From Akebia trifoliata (lineage: Eukaryota; Streptophyta; Magnoliopsida; Ranunculales; Lardizabalaceae): 64,000 bases of DNA. Position 1 is the first letter of the stretch; each line of letters starts with the position of its first letter. Below are positions 51,539 through 64,000 of the stretch, in pieces. The position numbers and the translations under genes were made by a program. The notes beneath the pieces are model-generated. The model saw only the letters and a list, made by a program, of their open reading frames with translations, made no database searches and was not told where the DNA came from. The DNA is taken from NCBI GenBank assembly GCA_017979445.1, contig CM030711.1, forward strand, positions 45,245,560-45,309,559. Direction: 5' to 3'.

Positions 51539-52278
51539 TAAATAAATGTACCCTTATAATCCTCATTTTCTAACTCAAATAAGCCGTAAGACCTAAACCC
51601 TATATATGGTTCTAGCTTTTTTAAATAAAAACATTGTCTTTTTTTTTTTTTTTTTTCAATCACAACAAGACTAAAAAGGTAAAATTGCAAATATGATATA
51701 ATGACTCTTTTGATAATTAATTATATGTTATAAACATGGTTGGTCCATTAATTTTGGTTTCATACTTGACCGTTTTGGTAATAATCTTTGATTGACTCAT
51801 CTAAATTGAATTCCTAGTCACGGACATGCACGTTTCTGCTACATCTAAAGGCCTATTACTTATGTGGCTGAGCTGGCTCTTGATGATCTGATCTGGACCC
51901 TTATTTCTCATACCAATTTCCTAAGTTGGAATTACCATAACGGTTTCTAATTTCATGCCATTTAAGAACCACTATAACTACTGCTATTTCATTATTTAAA
52001 AAAAAATAAAAATGAATAATATATTTGAGGAATATGTTGGGGACTCCGTCATTGTCATTGTTGTCATCATCATTGTTATTATTTGGATCTTGTTAACGTG
52101 TGCCCTCACGTTAAAGTGCAATAAATACACTTTGAAAATTGAAATATGTGGGTGTTTTGGTAAAAAATAAATTTTTTAAGGGCATTTTCAGTACAAAATC
52201 CAATTTCCAAAGTGTATTTATTGCACTTTAATACCGTTGGGTATGCTACACCCTTTGGGATGGACTGGTCATCCTTAC

Positions 52279-52675
52279 GGTGGGGGTGCAACTTGGTAAG
52301 GTTCAAACCATGAACCAAACCCTTATGTAATATATATAAAAATTTATTTTGAATTATTTTAGGAGTTACAACGTAGATTAATGATTTTTTTATGAATAAA
52401 TTAACGATTTTTATGGATATATTAATGATTTATTGTATGAACTTTTATGTTTGTTTCTTCTTTAAAAATATATTACTTCCAATAAATTTATAGAATATTG
52501 GCAACCCATAGAATCGAACCGAACCAAACCAAATCGACCTTAGTTCGGTTTGGGCTGATCAGGTTCCAATGGCATTTTCGTTTCGTTTTGGTTTTGGTTC
52601 TTATTTAGTGAAACTGACTTATGTTGGTTCAGTTCCATTTAGCTTCAAATCAAACTGAACCAAGTTGCACCCTAC
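52279..52675. mobile_element. GGGGTGCAACTTGG element, copy 2
   Basis: This is a reversed relative of 29806-30332. It contains 'gaaccgaaccaaaccaaatc' and 'gttcggtttgggctgatc' and ends 'aaccaagttgcaccc'. A CGGTTGCACACCCC-like sequence follows. Confidence 0.6.
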
Positions 52676-53169
52676 TTACGGTTGCACACCCCAATCCCAC
52701 GAAAGTTTCTTAACATACAATTGAGTAAGTTACTCAATTTTAAACACATGACCAGAGGGAATAAACCCCTATCACTAGTTTTACCCTTGAGGGTAACTCT
52801 ACTATCATCCCTTCTTCCATAAATATGCATAAAAATCACGTTGTAGTTGTGTCATTATTTTACATTGTGTCGGGGTGGGTTATCATACTTTATAAATTAA
52901 TCGATTATAATCTTGAGCATAAACGAAGTAAAAAAAAATAATGAAAGAGAAAAAACAAAAAAATGATACAAGACTGTTGATGGGATTCGTCACAATGTTG
53001 TAAATAAAGAATAGTTCCCTCAGTCTTCATTTTTAACTATCCCATTACTCCCTTATTTCTCCATCAAACCTAGTAACCTCCTCATCATGCTTGTCGTGTA
53101 TTATAATGCAATGTTGTCATGGGTGCTATCTTGATTAAGTAGGATTTTATGGGACCACACATCATATCA

Positions 53170-53625
53170 AACACGGGGTTAGAAATTTCGGAATGGGCCT
53201 TTTTTTTCTTTTGGGTAAATATATATATATATATATATATTTTTGTGTGTGTGTGAGGGTGATCTCCTCGTCTTCACAAAAAATCAGTCCATTCCATGGA
53301 CACACAAGATAGTCAAAGTTTTTTTGTAAATCACTTATGATGGGGTTCGAGGTTTCGGAATAGGCAGATTTTTTGTGAGGATGACCTTTGTGGTGAGGAG
53401 ATCATCCTCACAAAAAATCAGTCCATTCCAAAACTTTTAACCTCATCAAAAGTGTTTTTCAAATTAACACTAGAAATTGATAATCCACGATTCTTCCACT
53501 TGTAAAATATAAGTTAGAAGTTTCGGAATGGACTGATTTTTTATGAGGATGATTGTCTCACCATATAGATCATTCTCATCAAAAATCAGTCTATTCCAAA
53601 ACTTCTAGCCCATATTTAATGGTCC
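53170..53625. mobile_element. Hairpin-unit repeat (GAGGATGATCTC family)
   Basis: Three successive hairpins share the phrase 'agtttcggaatggactgatt' on one arm and 'aaaatcagtccattccaaaa' on the other. An AT microsatellite lies at 53220-53241 and a TG run close by. The ends are less clear than in the 50975-51355 copy. Confidence 0.6.
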
Positions 53626-53739
53626 ATGATGAGGTGGCAGCTTATTTAAGAGAGTTTTTACATGGCTTGACCTGAATCAAGCCAAGTCTTCAAGGGTAAG
53701 AGCTCACTATTGTACGTTTCTCTGTTTCCATATTTCTCC

Positions 53740-54340
53740 AAGAGTGTTGATTTTGTAACTCAAAAACTCATTGATGTGACAGGTGCAAGAATCATAGTTT
53801 TTTTTCCTTGGGATACATAACTGCACATGTTTTATGAGGATGTGCAATTGTGTATCCCAAGAGAAAGATCTACAATTCTGACAAGGTACACGACAATTGA
53901 GTTTTTGAGTTACAAAATCAATACACTTTCTCCAAAAAATAATGATAAATTGACTAAATAAAGAGTACTGATTTTATAACTTAACTTGATAGGGTAACTC
54001 AAAAACTCATTGATGTGGTAAGTGCAAGAACCGTAGATTTTTTCTCCTTGGAATACACAACTACACATGTTTTATGGAGATGTGCAGTTGTGTATCTTAA
54101 GAGAAAAAAAATCTATAGTTCTTGCAAAGTACACGTTAGTTGATTTTTTTAGTCACCCTGTCAAGTTGAGTTACAAAATCATTACACTAAAAAAAACGTA
54201 CTCAAATATACTCATCTAATGTGGAATGTGCACAAAATCATAGATTTTTTCCTTTTGTATATCGTGTAAAAAAAAAAAACCCATGATTTTAGTTGAGTAT
54301 GTTTATTGTTTGAGTTTTTTTTTTAAAGTCCGATTTATCA
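53740..54340. mobile_element. Three consecutive foldback elements
   Basis: Palindromes lie at about 53740-53940, 53966-54190 and 54192-54340. The first two share arms ('actcaaaaactcattgatgt' then 'gcaagaa') and a core of 'tgcacatgttttatg' type, so they look like sister copies. The third has 'aaacgtactcaaatatactc' facing 'gagtatgtttattgtttgag'. None has a reading frame of note. Confidence 0.7.
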
Positions 54341-54994
54341 CAACTCTTCTTGAAATAAAAAGAAAAACGAAAGTAATACCATTAATTACCAATATTTGTT
54401 TTAATTATTTCACCAACATTTGGACCAGTTAATGTTATTGAATTTCACAAAGAATGAACTCTTGAAAATGTCTTTTTGGAAACAAATTCATCCTCAGTTT
54501 TTGAATAAGAAAAGGTTGAAAATTTCCATATATATATATATATATGAGTTTTTCTAAGGGGGGGGAGGGGGGAGTAGATTTTAAGAATTTTATTTTTTGA
54601 ATTTTTCTGGTATGCAATCAAAGATGCCATGAGGAGTCAATCACATCTAAAACTGAAATGGATTGGGGGTGTAGTTGTGTGGATAAGCTTGAAGTTCCAC
54701 AAGTAATCTATCCTGCCTATAGTGAATTTAAAAAAATAAAAATAAAATGAAGTCAGGTTCAATATGAAATTTCATTAACATAAAATATTTACTGTGTTAT
54801 TTTCACAAACATATAACATTTGATGTGCTCCCTTGATTATGCATCAATTTGGTATACTAACTTCAAGATATTCAAATTTTGATTTGTAAAAAATAAAAAT
54901 ATTTTAACGGTGATATATAGATATTAATGATTAATCTGATCTTTGGTATATAGAAACAACATCAAAATCTGTTAATTAGGTCATTCTAATCAAA

Positions 54995-55895
54995 CAATAA
55001 AATTATGAATAATGATGAATGTCTGCCATTCTGGTACGTGGATGATATGGCAAGAGCACAGAACTGCACATCTTTTTCATGTGTATTCGATGAAAAAGAT
55101 CTATGAATCCGTGCCCTTGCCACATCAGCCTTGTACCCAACCATGTACGAAAACCACTTGTATTTATCATGACTCTAAAATTATATCCAAGAAGACCAAT
55201 TCCACCTTATTTGTTTGGCAATACGAGGATATTTTGGAGTCCGTGATTTTAATTAAGAGTAATGATTTTTTTGATTCCCCCACTTGGCATACTCAAAATG
55301 CTCTCCTGAAGCGACGTGTGGTAGAACCGTAGATCTTTATTCCTTTGGATCCACAATTGCACATATTTATGGGGATTTTGAGTATACCACATGAGGGAGT
55401 TAGATTATCATGACTCTTTAATGAATAATGATTTCTAACTAGAAAGTCTTCACTCAATCAATACTCGGATGATGTGGTATGGGCACGAAACCATAGATCT
55501 TTTTCTCGGGATACACAATTTCACATCCCCATAAAAGATGTGTAGTTGTGTATCCCGAGGAAAGATCTATGGTTTCGAGTCCGTGCCACGTCAACTAAGT
55601 ATTGACCAAGTGAAGACTTTCTAATTAGAAAATCAGCACTCTTAATCAATCCATCATTTCTGCTAAGAGTCCTGATAATATGGCTCGCCAGGTGGCATAC
55701 TCAAATGACTCCATGACATGGACAAGGATTCGTAGATCTGTACACCTCGAAATGCACGGTCCCCTTGGGACACACTTTTTTAATGGGGAAGTGCAGTCAT
55801 GTATCTCAAGACGTACAGATCTACGATATCCAAACTTGTCATGTCATGGAGTCGATTGAGTAGGCCACCTGGTGAGTCATATTATCACGACCCTT
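54995..55895. mobile_element. Four consecutive foldback elements
   Basis: Palindromes lie at about 54995-55190, 55248-55420, 55425-55645 and 55666-55895. Their ends are variants of AGAGTCATGATAAT, and their hairpin stems carry variants of 'gtagatctttttc' and 'gggatacacaattgcaca'. The last is a close relative of 14723-14939. Confidence 0.75.
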
Positions 55896-55914
55896 TCTTA
55901 GGAGAGTCAATGGG

Positions 55915-56490
55915 TACCCATATAACAAAAACTGAATACCCTCGTTCTAGATCCTTTTTTATTGGATCCAATTAGAGTCGGGTCAAAAATGGAACCGAAC
56001 CGATAGGAATCGTTACCGTTAGGTTCTATCCAATGGGTACTCGCGGGTACCTGGAACTAATTTATTTTGTCATTTCTTTCCATACTATAGATGATTTAAG
56101 GAATTTTTTTATTTCAAAATAAATGAATGTTATATAAAATTCTTTAATTTTCATATAAATTATTGATTGGAACTTAAAATGAGTTACTCTTCTAAAAATT
56201 TATTACTTTTAACAAAGATAAATTTTTATTTTTTTGAAAAAAAAATCTTTGATTATTATCTCATTCGATTCCATTTTTGAAAAAAATCAATGATTTGAAA
56301 TACTTTTTTTCTCATTCGATTCTTGGGAATTAGAACCAATGGGTACCTGTGATTTTTGGTGGTTCCGGTTCCGATTTCATTTATTTTGGAATCGGACCCG
56401 AAACCAATAAAAACCAGAATCAAACTAATATGATGATTATAGTTCTAAGTTCCATATGAACCGAACCATAACCGATCCATGGGCACCCCT
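55915..56490. mobile_element. Long AGGGGTGCCCATGGA element, copy 2
   Basis: This is the reverse-orientation relative of 19850-20403, ending 'gatccatgggcacccct'. Shared internal blocks include 'catttttgaaaaaaatcaat'-like AT sequence and 'ctcattcgattcttgggaat'. It is directly adjacent to the 55666-55895 foldback. Confidence 0.7.
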
Positions 56491-59468
56491 AATCTTTCTG
56501 CTAATTTACCAATAAGAGCCGAGCCGTGCAGAAAAGAGAGGCAAAAACTTGCCATGTCCAGTTCTAGTTATGGGCATGTGAGCACTTTTTACTTTTTAGA
56601 TATTTGCAAAAAACATAAGAGACAATAGCCTAAATTGGACAAGTTGGCCCAATAAGGCTCAAATCGTCTTAGAAATATATGTTAGGCAAGATTTTCTGTA
56701 GGATTGAACCTAATTATATTAGGTTATAGAGGTTTCTGGTATTTGAAGTAATTAGATATGATGGACTATGATGAGTTGTATTGTGATACACTATATTGTA
56801 GTCACGGATTAGGTTAAAGATTAGCTCATCTTCTACTTGTTAGGGTTTTTTTTATCCTCCCATTAATAAAATTTTGACATTCTGTTATGCTTACTTGATG
56901 ATCCCTACTTTTCTTTTAACATTATTTATTAACTTTACCAAGAAATAATCAAGTTGTACAATTCAATGGAATGTTATTGGGCGAAATCACAATAGATCTG
57001 ATCTAATGGATCACCGACTCCAATAAGCACATCACAATAAATGAGATTCGAAAATGTTGAATTTCACATGTCGACGATAATAGAGTATATGATGCAATAT
57101 AATACAATATGTATCATATTATAATCCATCATATACTCTCTTAGGTAATAATGCATTTCCCACTCACTATCTAGCTTGTTTTTCTCTAGTTGTTTTTTTT
57201 AAAATAGAGCCATGATAAATCGACACGATAAAACATATGTGGTTGACGTGGTAAGAACACAAAATCATAGATCTTTTTTCTTTGGGATACACAAGGAAAA
57301 AGATTGATGGTTCTATGGCATTGCCACATCAGCCATATACAGATCGCGTACGTTTTGTCATGTCGATTTGTCATTAGTTTTTTAAATAAGACAACCTTCT
57401 AATTTATTTGCATATTGAGAAACTTTAGTGGGATCAGGACATGCTTTTGTGAGGAATCCCAAAGGGTGTAAAGATACTTGCAATATCAAAATAAAAAGAA
57501 AAAAAAAAATTTGTATGATACACAATAACCAGGTGTATTGTGATCATGATTTTAAATCTCGTTTGACTTGTTTGATACGTCTTAGTAATCATCCACCAAC
57601 GAGATGGATAGACAAGTCAAACACATCAGACGAGATTTAAAAACATTGACTCATTTGTCTTTTTGTTAAACGAGACGACTCAAACATATCAGAATACTCG
57701 TCTGAGACAACTCCGTCTCGTTCATGGACGAGACAAGACGTCAAAACGAGTTTTAAAACCATGTTTGTAATACACCATTTGTCAATTTACATGATTAGGA
57801 TAATTGGATAAAGATTATGGTACCATAGTTCGTTCATATTATATTATTTATTAGAGTTCACCTTTAATTAAGATTCATTACTATTGCTCTTTATATGAAC
57901 CATGGTTTTCAATCTGGGTTTATCTTCTTGTCTAGTTCACAAACAACATCAAAATGACTCGAATGAGTTATCTTGACATCTCTGAAAGAAGAAATGAGGA
58001 TGAAAACAGTCCCTTTCCATCACCTAAGACGAATCCCTTTTTCTGATAAAAGACAAAGGCCAGAGGGTTTCTATTTTGTGGGGCTAAGAAAAAAGCTCCA
58101 AATAACCAACAAATCTATCTAGAAAAGCAACCATCTCTACTTTTCAAATCCATACTTTGTGGTGATCTCTTTGTACGAAGTTTACTTATGCCTTTTTGTT
58201 GTTTGGTTTTTAGCCCTTAAAAGATTTTTGACTTTGGAAAAAGTCAATGTGAATCAACCATCACATTGACTCATTTGAGATCCAATTATTTTTTAGAATC
58301 TCTTGGCCAAGTCTATAAATACTTGACTAAATTGATTATTTTTTAATAAATTTTGAGAGTTGCTATTGGCACCCCAACTTTTACTCGTTACATCACAATT
58401 AAAAAAAAAAAAAAAATCTATGGTTGAGTAAGTAAAAGTTGAGGTGCCAAAGCGAAACTCTCTCCTTTTATTTTTGTTTAGATTTCTATTTGCTAGATTT
58501 AGGATTTTACATGGGCATAATCCTAAGTACTGTAAACAACCGTTTTTCTTGAATGTGTTATAATGCTTCATAATGTTGAGGTAATAATTTGAATCAAAAC
58601 TTTTGAAATGTTCCACTGGTGTGTTTTTAATACATAATTAGGATGTGGTAAATAATTTATGAAATTGAGATGTAATAAGTAGAAGTTTGGGTGCCAATAG
58701 TAGTTTTCTATTTTTTTTTTTTTTTACGAAATTGACTTTAATATTTCAGGTACAAACCCTCAATTTTTATTTTCAAAACCCATCATCTTCAACCTTAAGT
58801 TTGTATCTACTTCAACCTTCAAATCTCAAGGCAAGACATGACTTTTGGGCAAGTAGAAAGCAATAGAATTTTGAATTGAAAAATTAGAGGTCAAGGCAAG
58901 GTTGAAAACGATGGAATGAAGATAAGGTTTTAGTAAATAAAAAAAATTTATCAAATTAAAGAACTTGAAGACAATGGAACTCAGAGGAAAATCAAGGGTT
59001 TTTTTTGGCTAGAATCCGAAGATAAGGGCAATTCAAGTAATTTAATATAAATTTAAAAGTGAAGACCAAGGTCAAGAGTTGTTATCAGTTTAAATTCAAC
59101 ATAGAGGTTCGGAGGTATGTTCAAATTTCCCTTTCTTTTATTAAATCATGATCCATGGACACAAACATGACAAATACGATAATGAAAGTAAGCAATTTTA
59201 TTAATAAACCAAAACGTAGAAGAGTGTGTCTAAATCTTCCATTCTTTTATTAAATTAAAGTGATGATAGAAATGCAGCAAAGATGATAATTAACTAAGTT
59301 ATTTTATTAATAAAAATACTAGCGGCGAACAAATAATAGTGACGAATGACCAACCGGAGAAAAAAGAAGAAGAAGATGATTTTACTTAGTTTTCAGATGG
59401 TAGATGATTATTTGGTTAATTTGTTTTTTTTTTTGTTTTTTCTGTATAATAATAAGATCTAACAATAG
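56491..59468. other. Repeat-filled spacer without genes
   Basis: This stretch holds a foldback at 57205-57380 ('cgacatgacaaaac'/'acacgataaaacatatg' arms), a CATGGTTTTAAA-type MITE at 57545-57763, a composite MITE at 58355-58712 and a CCTCCTTGAC-type transposon at 58725-59135. Short ORFs have no recognisable motif. Confidence 0.6.
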
Positions 59469-59675
59469 CATGGTTTTAAAACTTGTTTTGACATGTTCTC
59501 ATTCATGAGAAAGACTGATTTGTCTCGGACAAGTTTTCTAATACATTTGAGTTGTCCCATTCAACAATGAAAAAAACGAACTGTGATTTTAAATCTCATC
59601 CGATATATTTGACTTGTCTATCCATCTAGTTGGTGGACAATATCGAGACGTAGCGGATGAGAGTCTCGGACCATG
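59469..59675. mobile_element. MITE with CATGGTTTTAAA ends, copy 4 (reverse)
   Basis: It starts 'catggttttaaaacttgttt' and ends 'gagagtctcggaccatg'. Internally it has 'gtctatccatctagttggtg', which reads in the opposite direction to the 9883 copy. Confidence 0.65.
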
Positions 59676-60414
59676 AACAATAGTGACTGTAATGTTTGTC
59701 AGTCAGCCTTAGGTACCAGAAGACCCAAGCATATATATTCAAGACCCTTGAAACCAAAAAAAAAAAAATAGATACAATCAAGTGGTCATTTTTTTTAAAA
59801 TTTCTTATGGGTAAACTATAAATAAAGTCCAATTCTGGCAAAATGAAGGAGATCATGGTGAAAGTTATACTGTTGAATCCTGCCGAGAAAGATGGATGTG
59901 ACGTGGAGGGTGAGGTGGCTCAAGTTCAAAAGATGGCATCCAACATGGCAACCGGTGCAGCTGAGGTGGACAAGGCTGTGGTACCAAATTCAAATTTGAA
60001 TTTAACTTTAATTGGTGACTGGTGAGTCTAATCTGATATGCAAGGATAGTGAAAAGATAATTTCTCATGAGGAAGTGTAAATCGACAAACTGCACATTAA
60101 AAGCCTATTGTCGAAATCCATCATTTAAAAAACTTCTCACCAAAGAACATAGATCATAGACATATGGAACTTGCAGGTACTTACAAAGTATTTTGAGAAT
60201 CTGAAAGGATTTGGTAGAACTTTCTTTTACAACGACAGACACTTTCTTTCCTGCCAAGATTCTAGTTAGTTTATAATAATTAACATTGTATTTGTTTGAT
60301 ATACACCAATATAACCAATATATCCATTGCGCCAAGAAGAATTGAGTAAGTATAAATCCTATGATTTACTCTTCAGACAATAATGTCAGCAAATTTAAGA
60401 CACGTCGATACACA

Positions 60415-63228
60415 TCAGTAGGAACTATATGAAGTGGATCTCTTGTGCGAGTTTGAGGTGGATCTCTTGTGTGAGTTTGAGGTGGCATGAGAGCCCCCCA
60501 AAACTTTAGCAAATTTCATCAACTTTTGCTTCTCAGGTGCATTTGGATCCTGATCGAGCAGATAGTCTTGTGGCAAACCATTATCACTGCCCTCCCTCAG
60601 AACCAGTCTCTTGTACCCGTAAGAGGATCCCACATCACTATTTCTTGGATAGCCTTCCACATCTCTGATATCTTCAAGGTTTCGGTTCCTCATTCTCTCG
60701 ATGTCTAAAGAAGGCCTCAACAAACTATGGGATGTAAGGGTGATCTTATTCCTCTGTTCATCTGTTTTGGATTCAATTGTTGTAAGAGCTTTCGCTGAAA
60801 TAGTAAAACTGGGCTGAGAAGAAGCGGAACCGCAAGAATATGACCTCCTCATTTCTTGGAACGAACCAGCAGAATCTGATTTTCTTCTTCCCGAAGTCAG
60901 AACTCTGTTCACCGATGAAGCCCCACTAAGTTTGTGACTCTCCTTTCCACGTACAAGTCTCTTAAGCTTGCTGAAAAATTTTGATTTGGTCGAACTGTTT
61001 GTTCTTGTGGCAGAAGAAATGTCAACAGAAGTATCATCTAAGTCGACAGACTCAGTACCGTTAGAATCTTGAGAGGATGACCAATACCCGGAATCAAAAT
61101 CCATTAGGCTCATACCCTTATCGATTCCCTCCGAATTTGAGTATTCAAGTATGAGCTTTTTGGCTTTCTCCTCTGACCTTGGGCTCAAGGTCCTGCTTAG
61201 TTCCCTTGCAACTGTTTTACCAGGTGGGCCTTGATAGTTCCGCAGCTCATAACGTAAGCACGCATTCACCCATCTGAGATAGACCAACTCCTCAACATCA
61301 GCACAGTGGTTCACTTGGAGTTGCTCGATTTCCTTCGTTAAATCATCGTTTTGTTGACTCAATCGGTGGTTGGCTTCCTCCAATGCTTCAAGCTGCAACC
61401 AAACGTTCCCACAAAAGAGAATCAATTTGACCGTAGTGGGAAAATGATGAAAAGACCCCAAAAAATAAAAGATAAATTAATGAATGAATTACCCTTGGAA
61501 CCTCCGAAACAGAAGCAGAATCTACGATAGGTTCCAATTTCCTCTCCAAGTTGGAATTTTCAAGCTGTAATCTCGAATTAACGCTCCTGAGATCGACTAA
61601 TTCTTCCTCCAACTCCATTAATTTCTGCAATTTATTTTGAGTAACTTTATCTTCCCAAGTGGACTCGTGCTCTTGATCATGCAAGTTCATGACTTTCTGC
61701 TGAAGAGTGGAGAGTTGTTCCTTGTTTTGCTCCACATCAGACCTAACCTTCCCCTTGAGAAGCTTTATTTCCATTCTTGCTGATTCAAGCTCGGCCATTA
61801 CTTTCGAATAATCAGCAAGTTGTGCCTCCAGTTTCTTGTTATTAGCCTGCAAAGACTCAATCTTGAGAGTGAAAAGCTTAGTCTCCATAGTGCTAATCTT
61901 TAATCGATTCTGGAGCTCCATAATGGTAGTATCTTGCTCTTTAAGGCCATAATACTCAAGAAGTTGAAATTCAAGATTCCTCTCTCTTTCTCGAAGGTCT
62001 CGAACCATGGTCCTCAGGTTTATGATCTCTTGCTCCATCTCCTTGTTTGATGCTATTTTAATTGTTGTAGGTGTCCCAACGTCATCATCCTCCGGAGAAG
62101 CCCCAGTATCAATAGGGGGCATCTCAAGCTCCTCGAGCACAAGATTGTTAAATTCCGGTATGAGGAATCCTTCTTCTTCCTCAAAATGTCTACTATGTGG
62201 AGAGAACCCAATGAACGGATTATCAATGTTTATCTTCGGATGAGATGCCTCTTCAAGCCAGAGAGAAGTCGATGTCTGATCAAACAAAATTAATTCCTCT
62301 TAGGGTCATCATCATTTCTTGGTTTACAATCTTTACGATACAATCCAAAAGGTTAAAAATTCACCCTTTTTTTTATATTAAGAAAGAGATAAGAGATAGC
62401 ATAACTTAGCCACTTAATTATCTAAATTGGCTAAGACAGATTTTATGCATATCCTAGCAATCAAACTATACTTTCTTAAAACCCATATTACCTGTTTTAG
62501 TAGCAATTTCCATGATGGATTTCATTTATTCCTCAACAATCCTAAGTTCAAATCAGAACCAATCAAATTTTCCTTTATAGTTTATTTTAATGATTTTATG
62601 CATATTCTAGCAATCGAAATATTTTTTATTAAAACCCATAATTCTTTAGAAACAAGTCAAAAAATATTGCTTTAGTCGTAGTTTCCATGATGGATTATAT
62701 GTATTCCTCACAATCCTAAGTTCGAATCAACACCAATCAAATTTTCCTTTATAGTTTACTTTAATGATCCTATGAACTCCTCACAAACCTATATGATAAC
62801 CAAAATTTATTAAAGAAAAGAACTATTTCCATAAATTCAAAGGCAAGATCAACACTTGGGTTTATCAATCTTACTTTGTTTTCTGGTGTGATCAAAGCAG
62901 TATCGATGCAGGAAGAGGGCGTCACGGCTTTTTCATCTTCATCAATTTTTGTATCAACAGAATTAAACAAATACATAATCATTACAAGAAGAAATTATAT
63001 TATATATGAAATAATTGAAGGCTAAAAAAAAATAAACCATCAAAACAAATAAGAGAGAAAAATCAAACCTGAAGAACACGTCGGGGGCGAAGGAGGAGAA
63101 CGGGTTGTGGGACGGATTCTTGTATTTCTGATATGGGAATAGAGAAAGCCAGCAAAAGAGAGAGCCAAAGCCACACCTAATTTCAAAATCAAAGGTTTCA
63201 CATCCCTATTATCTTTCACCATCTTCAT
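60415..63228 (-). CDS. CHUP1-like actin-binding coiled-coil protein (AR791/At1g52080 type)
   Basis: Exons are 63228-63069, 62936-62875, 62275-61493 and 61392-60415, giving 660 residues. Residues 12-30 (PLILKLGVALALSFAGFLY) form an N-terminal membrane-type segment, followed by a Pro-rich stretch (TTRSPPSPP). Residues about 150-361 are coiled coil. Residues 367-388 carry DVEELVYLRWVNACLRYELR, a block shared with CHUP1. The C-terminal half is Ser-rich with a basic FFSKLKRLVRGKE. CHUP1 anchors chloroplasts and nucleates actin for their movement. The AR791-type relatives lack CHUP1's large C-terminal domain, and this protein's role is inferred only as actin-related. The exon 2 acceptor (AAG, 62938-62937) is the only one that avoids an in-frame stop. 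The start is the ATG at 63228. The tail carries a 24-bp in-frame tandem repeat (TSNSHKRS twice). The gene looks intact. Confidence 0.88.
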
Positions 63229-63860
63229 CCCCAACTACAACTACTACTACTATAACAATATCTCCAATTATAATTCAAATAAAGTACAAAACCACCCATC
63301 TCATCTCAGATTAATAAACAAAATAATAAAGCTCTTGGGATCTCAAATCCTTCTCTAAAACCCTCCATCTACCTGAAAAGAGGGCAAATGTTTCTTATAA
63401 CACACCATCTCTAAGATTGAACTAAATACAAGAAAAATAATAATTCTTTAACTCAGATTAAATCAAACTAGACGAACTATGAGAAAAAAAAAATGAAATT
63501 AAACAGAACCCAGACTAAATCTTTGATGGATTGTTAGAGAGAGATATCTTCAAAGTCTAGTCTTACTTTAATAAGACTTTGATTCTCTTCTTACTCTCCT
63601 GGCTGGCTGAAGGGTAGTTGCGTATGAGACTAAAACAAATGAAAGATTTGGATTTATTATAAATGAAAGTTACATCAAAGAGGGGGTTAGTTCTGGAAGA
63701 TCACAAGACACTTGATTCCCAAATCCCAACCCAACCAACTAATCCAAAATCAAACGAGTGGGTTTCGATTTTTGGTCTTTATTTAAATATGGGTTTAGTT
63801 TGATTTGAGGTTTAAACCCTTGACTCACTTTTCATCGCTTCCCTCCATTTCTGCTTTTTT
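63229..63860 (-). promoter_or_regulatory. 5' flank of the CHUP1-like gene
   Basis: This region holds the presumed promoter and leader. A pyrimidine-rich (minus strand purine-rich) stretch with 'gagagagatatc' lies near 63540, and a CTTTTT tract near 63855-63880. No core promoter element could be fixed, and no other gene is visible to the window end. Confidence 0.35.
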
Positions 63861-64000
63861 TTTTCTTTTTCTTTTTTCTGTCATCTTTTACGTGAGCTCT
63901 TTTTTTTTTGTTTGTAATTAAATAATTTATTTGTTCTTACTCTCTTTTTAGTTATAATTATTAATTTTCCAAAAATTAAAGCCAGCAAAAATTTGCTTTT

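Noticed and set aside
53220..53241. AT microsatellite as a promoter TATA region
   Set aside because: It is a simple (AT)n tract inside a transposon, with no gene following.
59843..60025. 60-codon plus-strand ORF with an Ala/Val/Glu-rich sequence
   Set aside because: It has no recognisable domain or partner exon and overlaps an equal-sized minus ORF. It could be a gene fragment but cannot be supported.
62937..63022. Upstream acceptor for CHUP1-like exon 2 at 63022
   Set aside because: It would include an in-frame TAA. The AAG acceptor ending at 62937 keeps phase and joins CSS to DEKAVTPSS.

Overview
The window is nuclear DNA of a flowering plant, probably a eudicot. It is AT-rich and has small GT-AG introns. 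It encodes a chloroplast-targeted haem/chlorophyll enzyme, a secreted class III peroxidase, a TIM23-type mitochondrial translocase subunit and plant-specific coiled-coil proteins, and the gaps between genes are crowded with short non-autonomous transposons. The species cannot be named from the sequence. No bacterial, organellar or viral signature, rRNA, tRNA gene or CRISPR array was seen.

Six genes look intact. On the minus strand are plastid uroporphyrinogen decarboxylase (2276-9048, six exons, 386 aa), a WEB-family coiled-coil protein (11998-16801, two exons, 499 aa), a class III peroxidase (27795-31198, four exons, 316 aa) and a CHUP1-like/AR791-type actin-binding protein (60415-63228, four exons, 660 aa). 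On the plus strand are a DUF688-like protein (24285-24875, 196 aa) and mitochondrial TIM23 (36446-36985, 179 aa, with a perfect PRAT motif). I rebuilt exon structures by matching reading phase at every junction. Two introns need a GC rather than GT donor.

Between TIM23 and the CHUP1-like gene lies a graveyard. A nodulin-like/NFD4-like major facilitator gene (minus strand, 49640 down to 41715) is broken by in-frame stops, frameshifts, a 532-bp solo LTR with a 5-bp target duplication, and about 5.8 kb of foreign DNA. That foreign DNA holds a dead glutathione peroxidase copy whose peroxidatic cysteine has become glycine. From 49.6 to 60.4 kb I see almost only short transposons.

The rest is MITE and foldback territory. 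At least eight families recur: palindromes with AGAGTCRTGATAA-like ends, GGGTTTTGTTAAC Mutator-like elements with 9-bp target duplications, CATGGTTTTAAA elements, GAGAGCTGCTATTG elements and others. Several are nested, which gives a relative insertion history. The genes show no operon-like or pathway relationship. I found no convincing new biochemical system. The most distinctive signals are the decay history of the transporter locus, the nested Mutator-like pair, and the array of back-to-back foldback elements at 53.7-55.9 kb.
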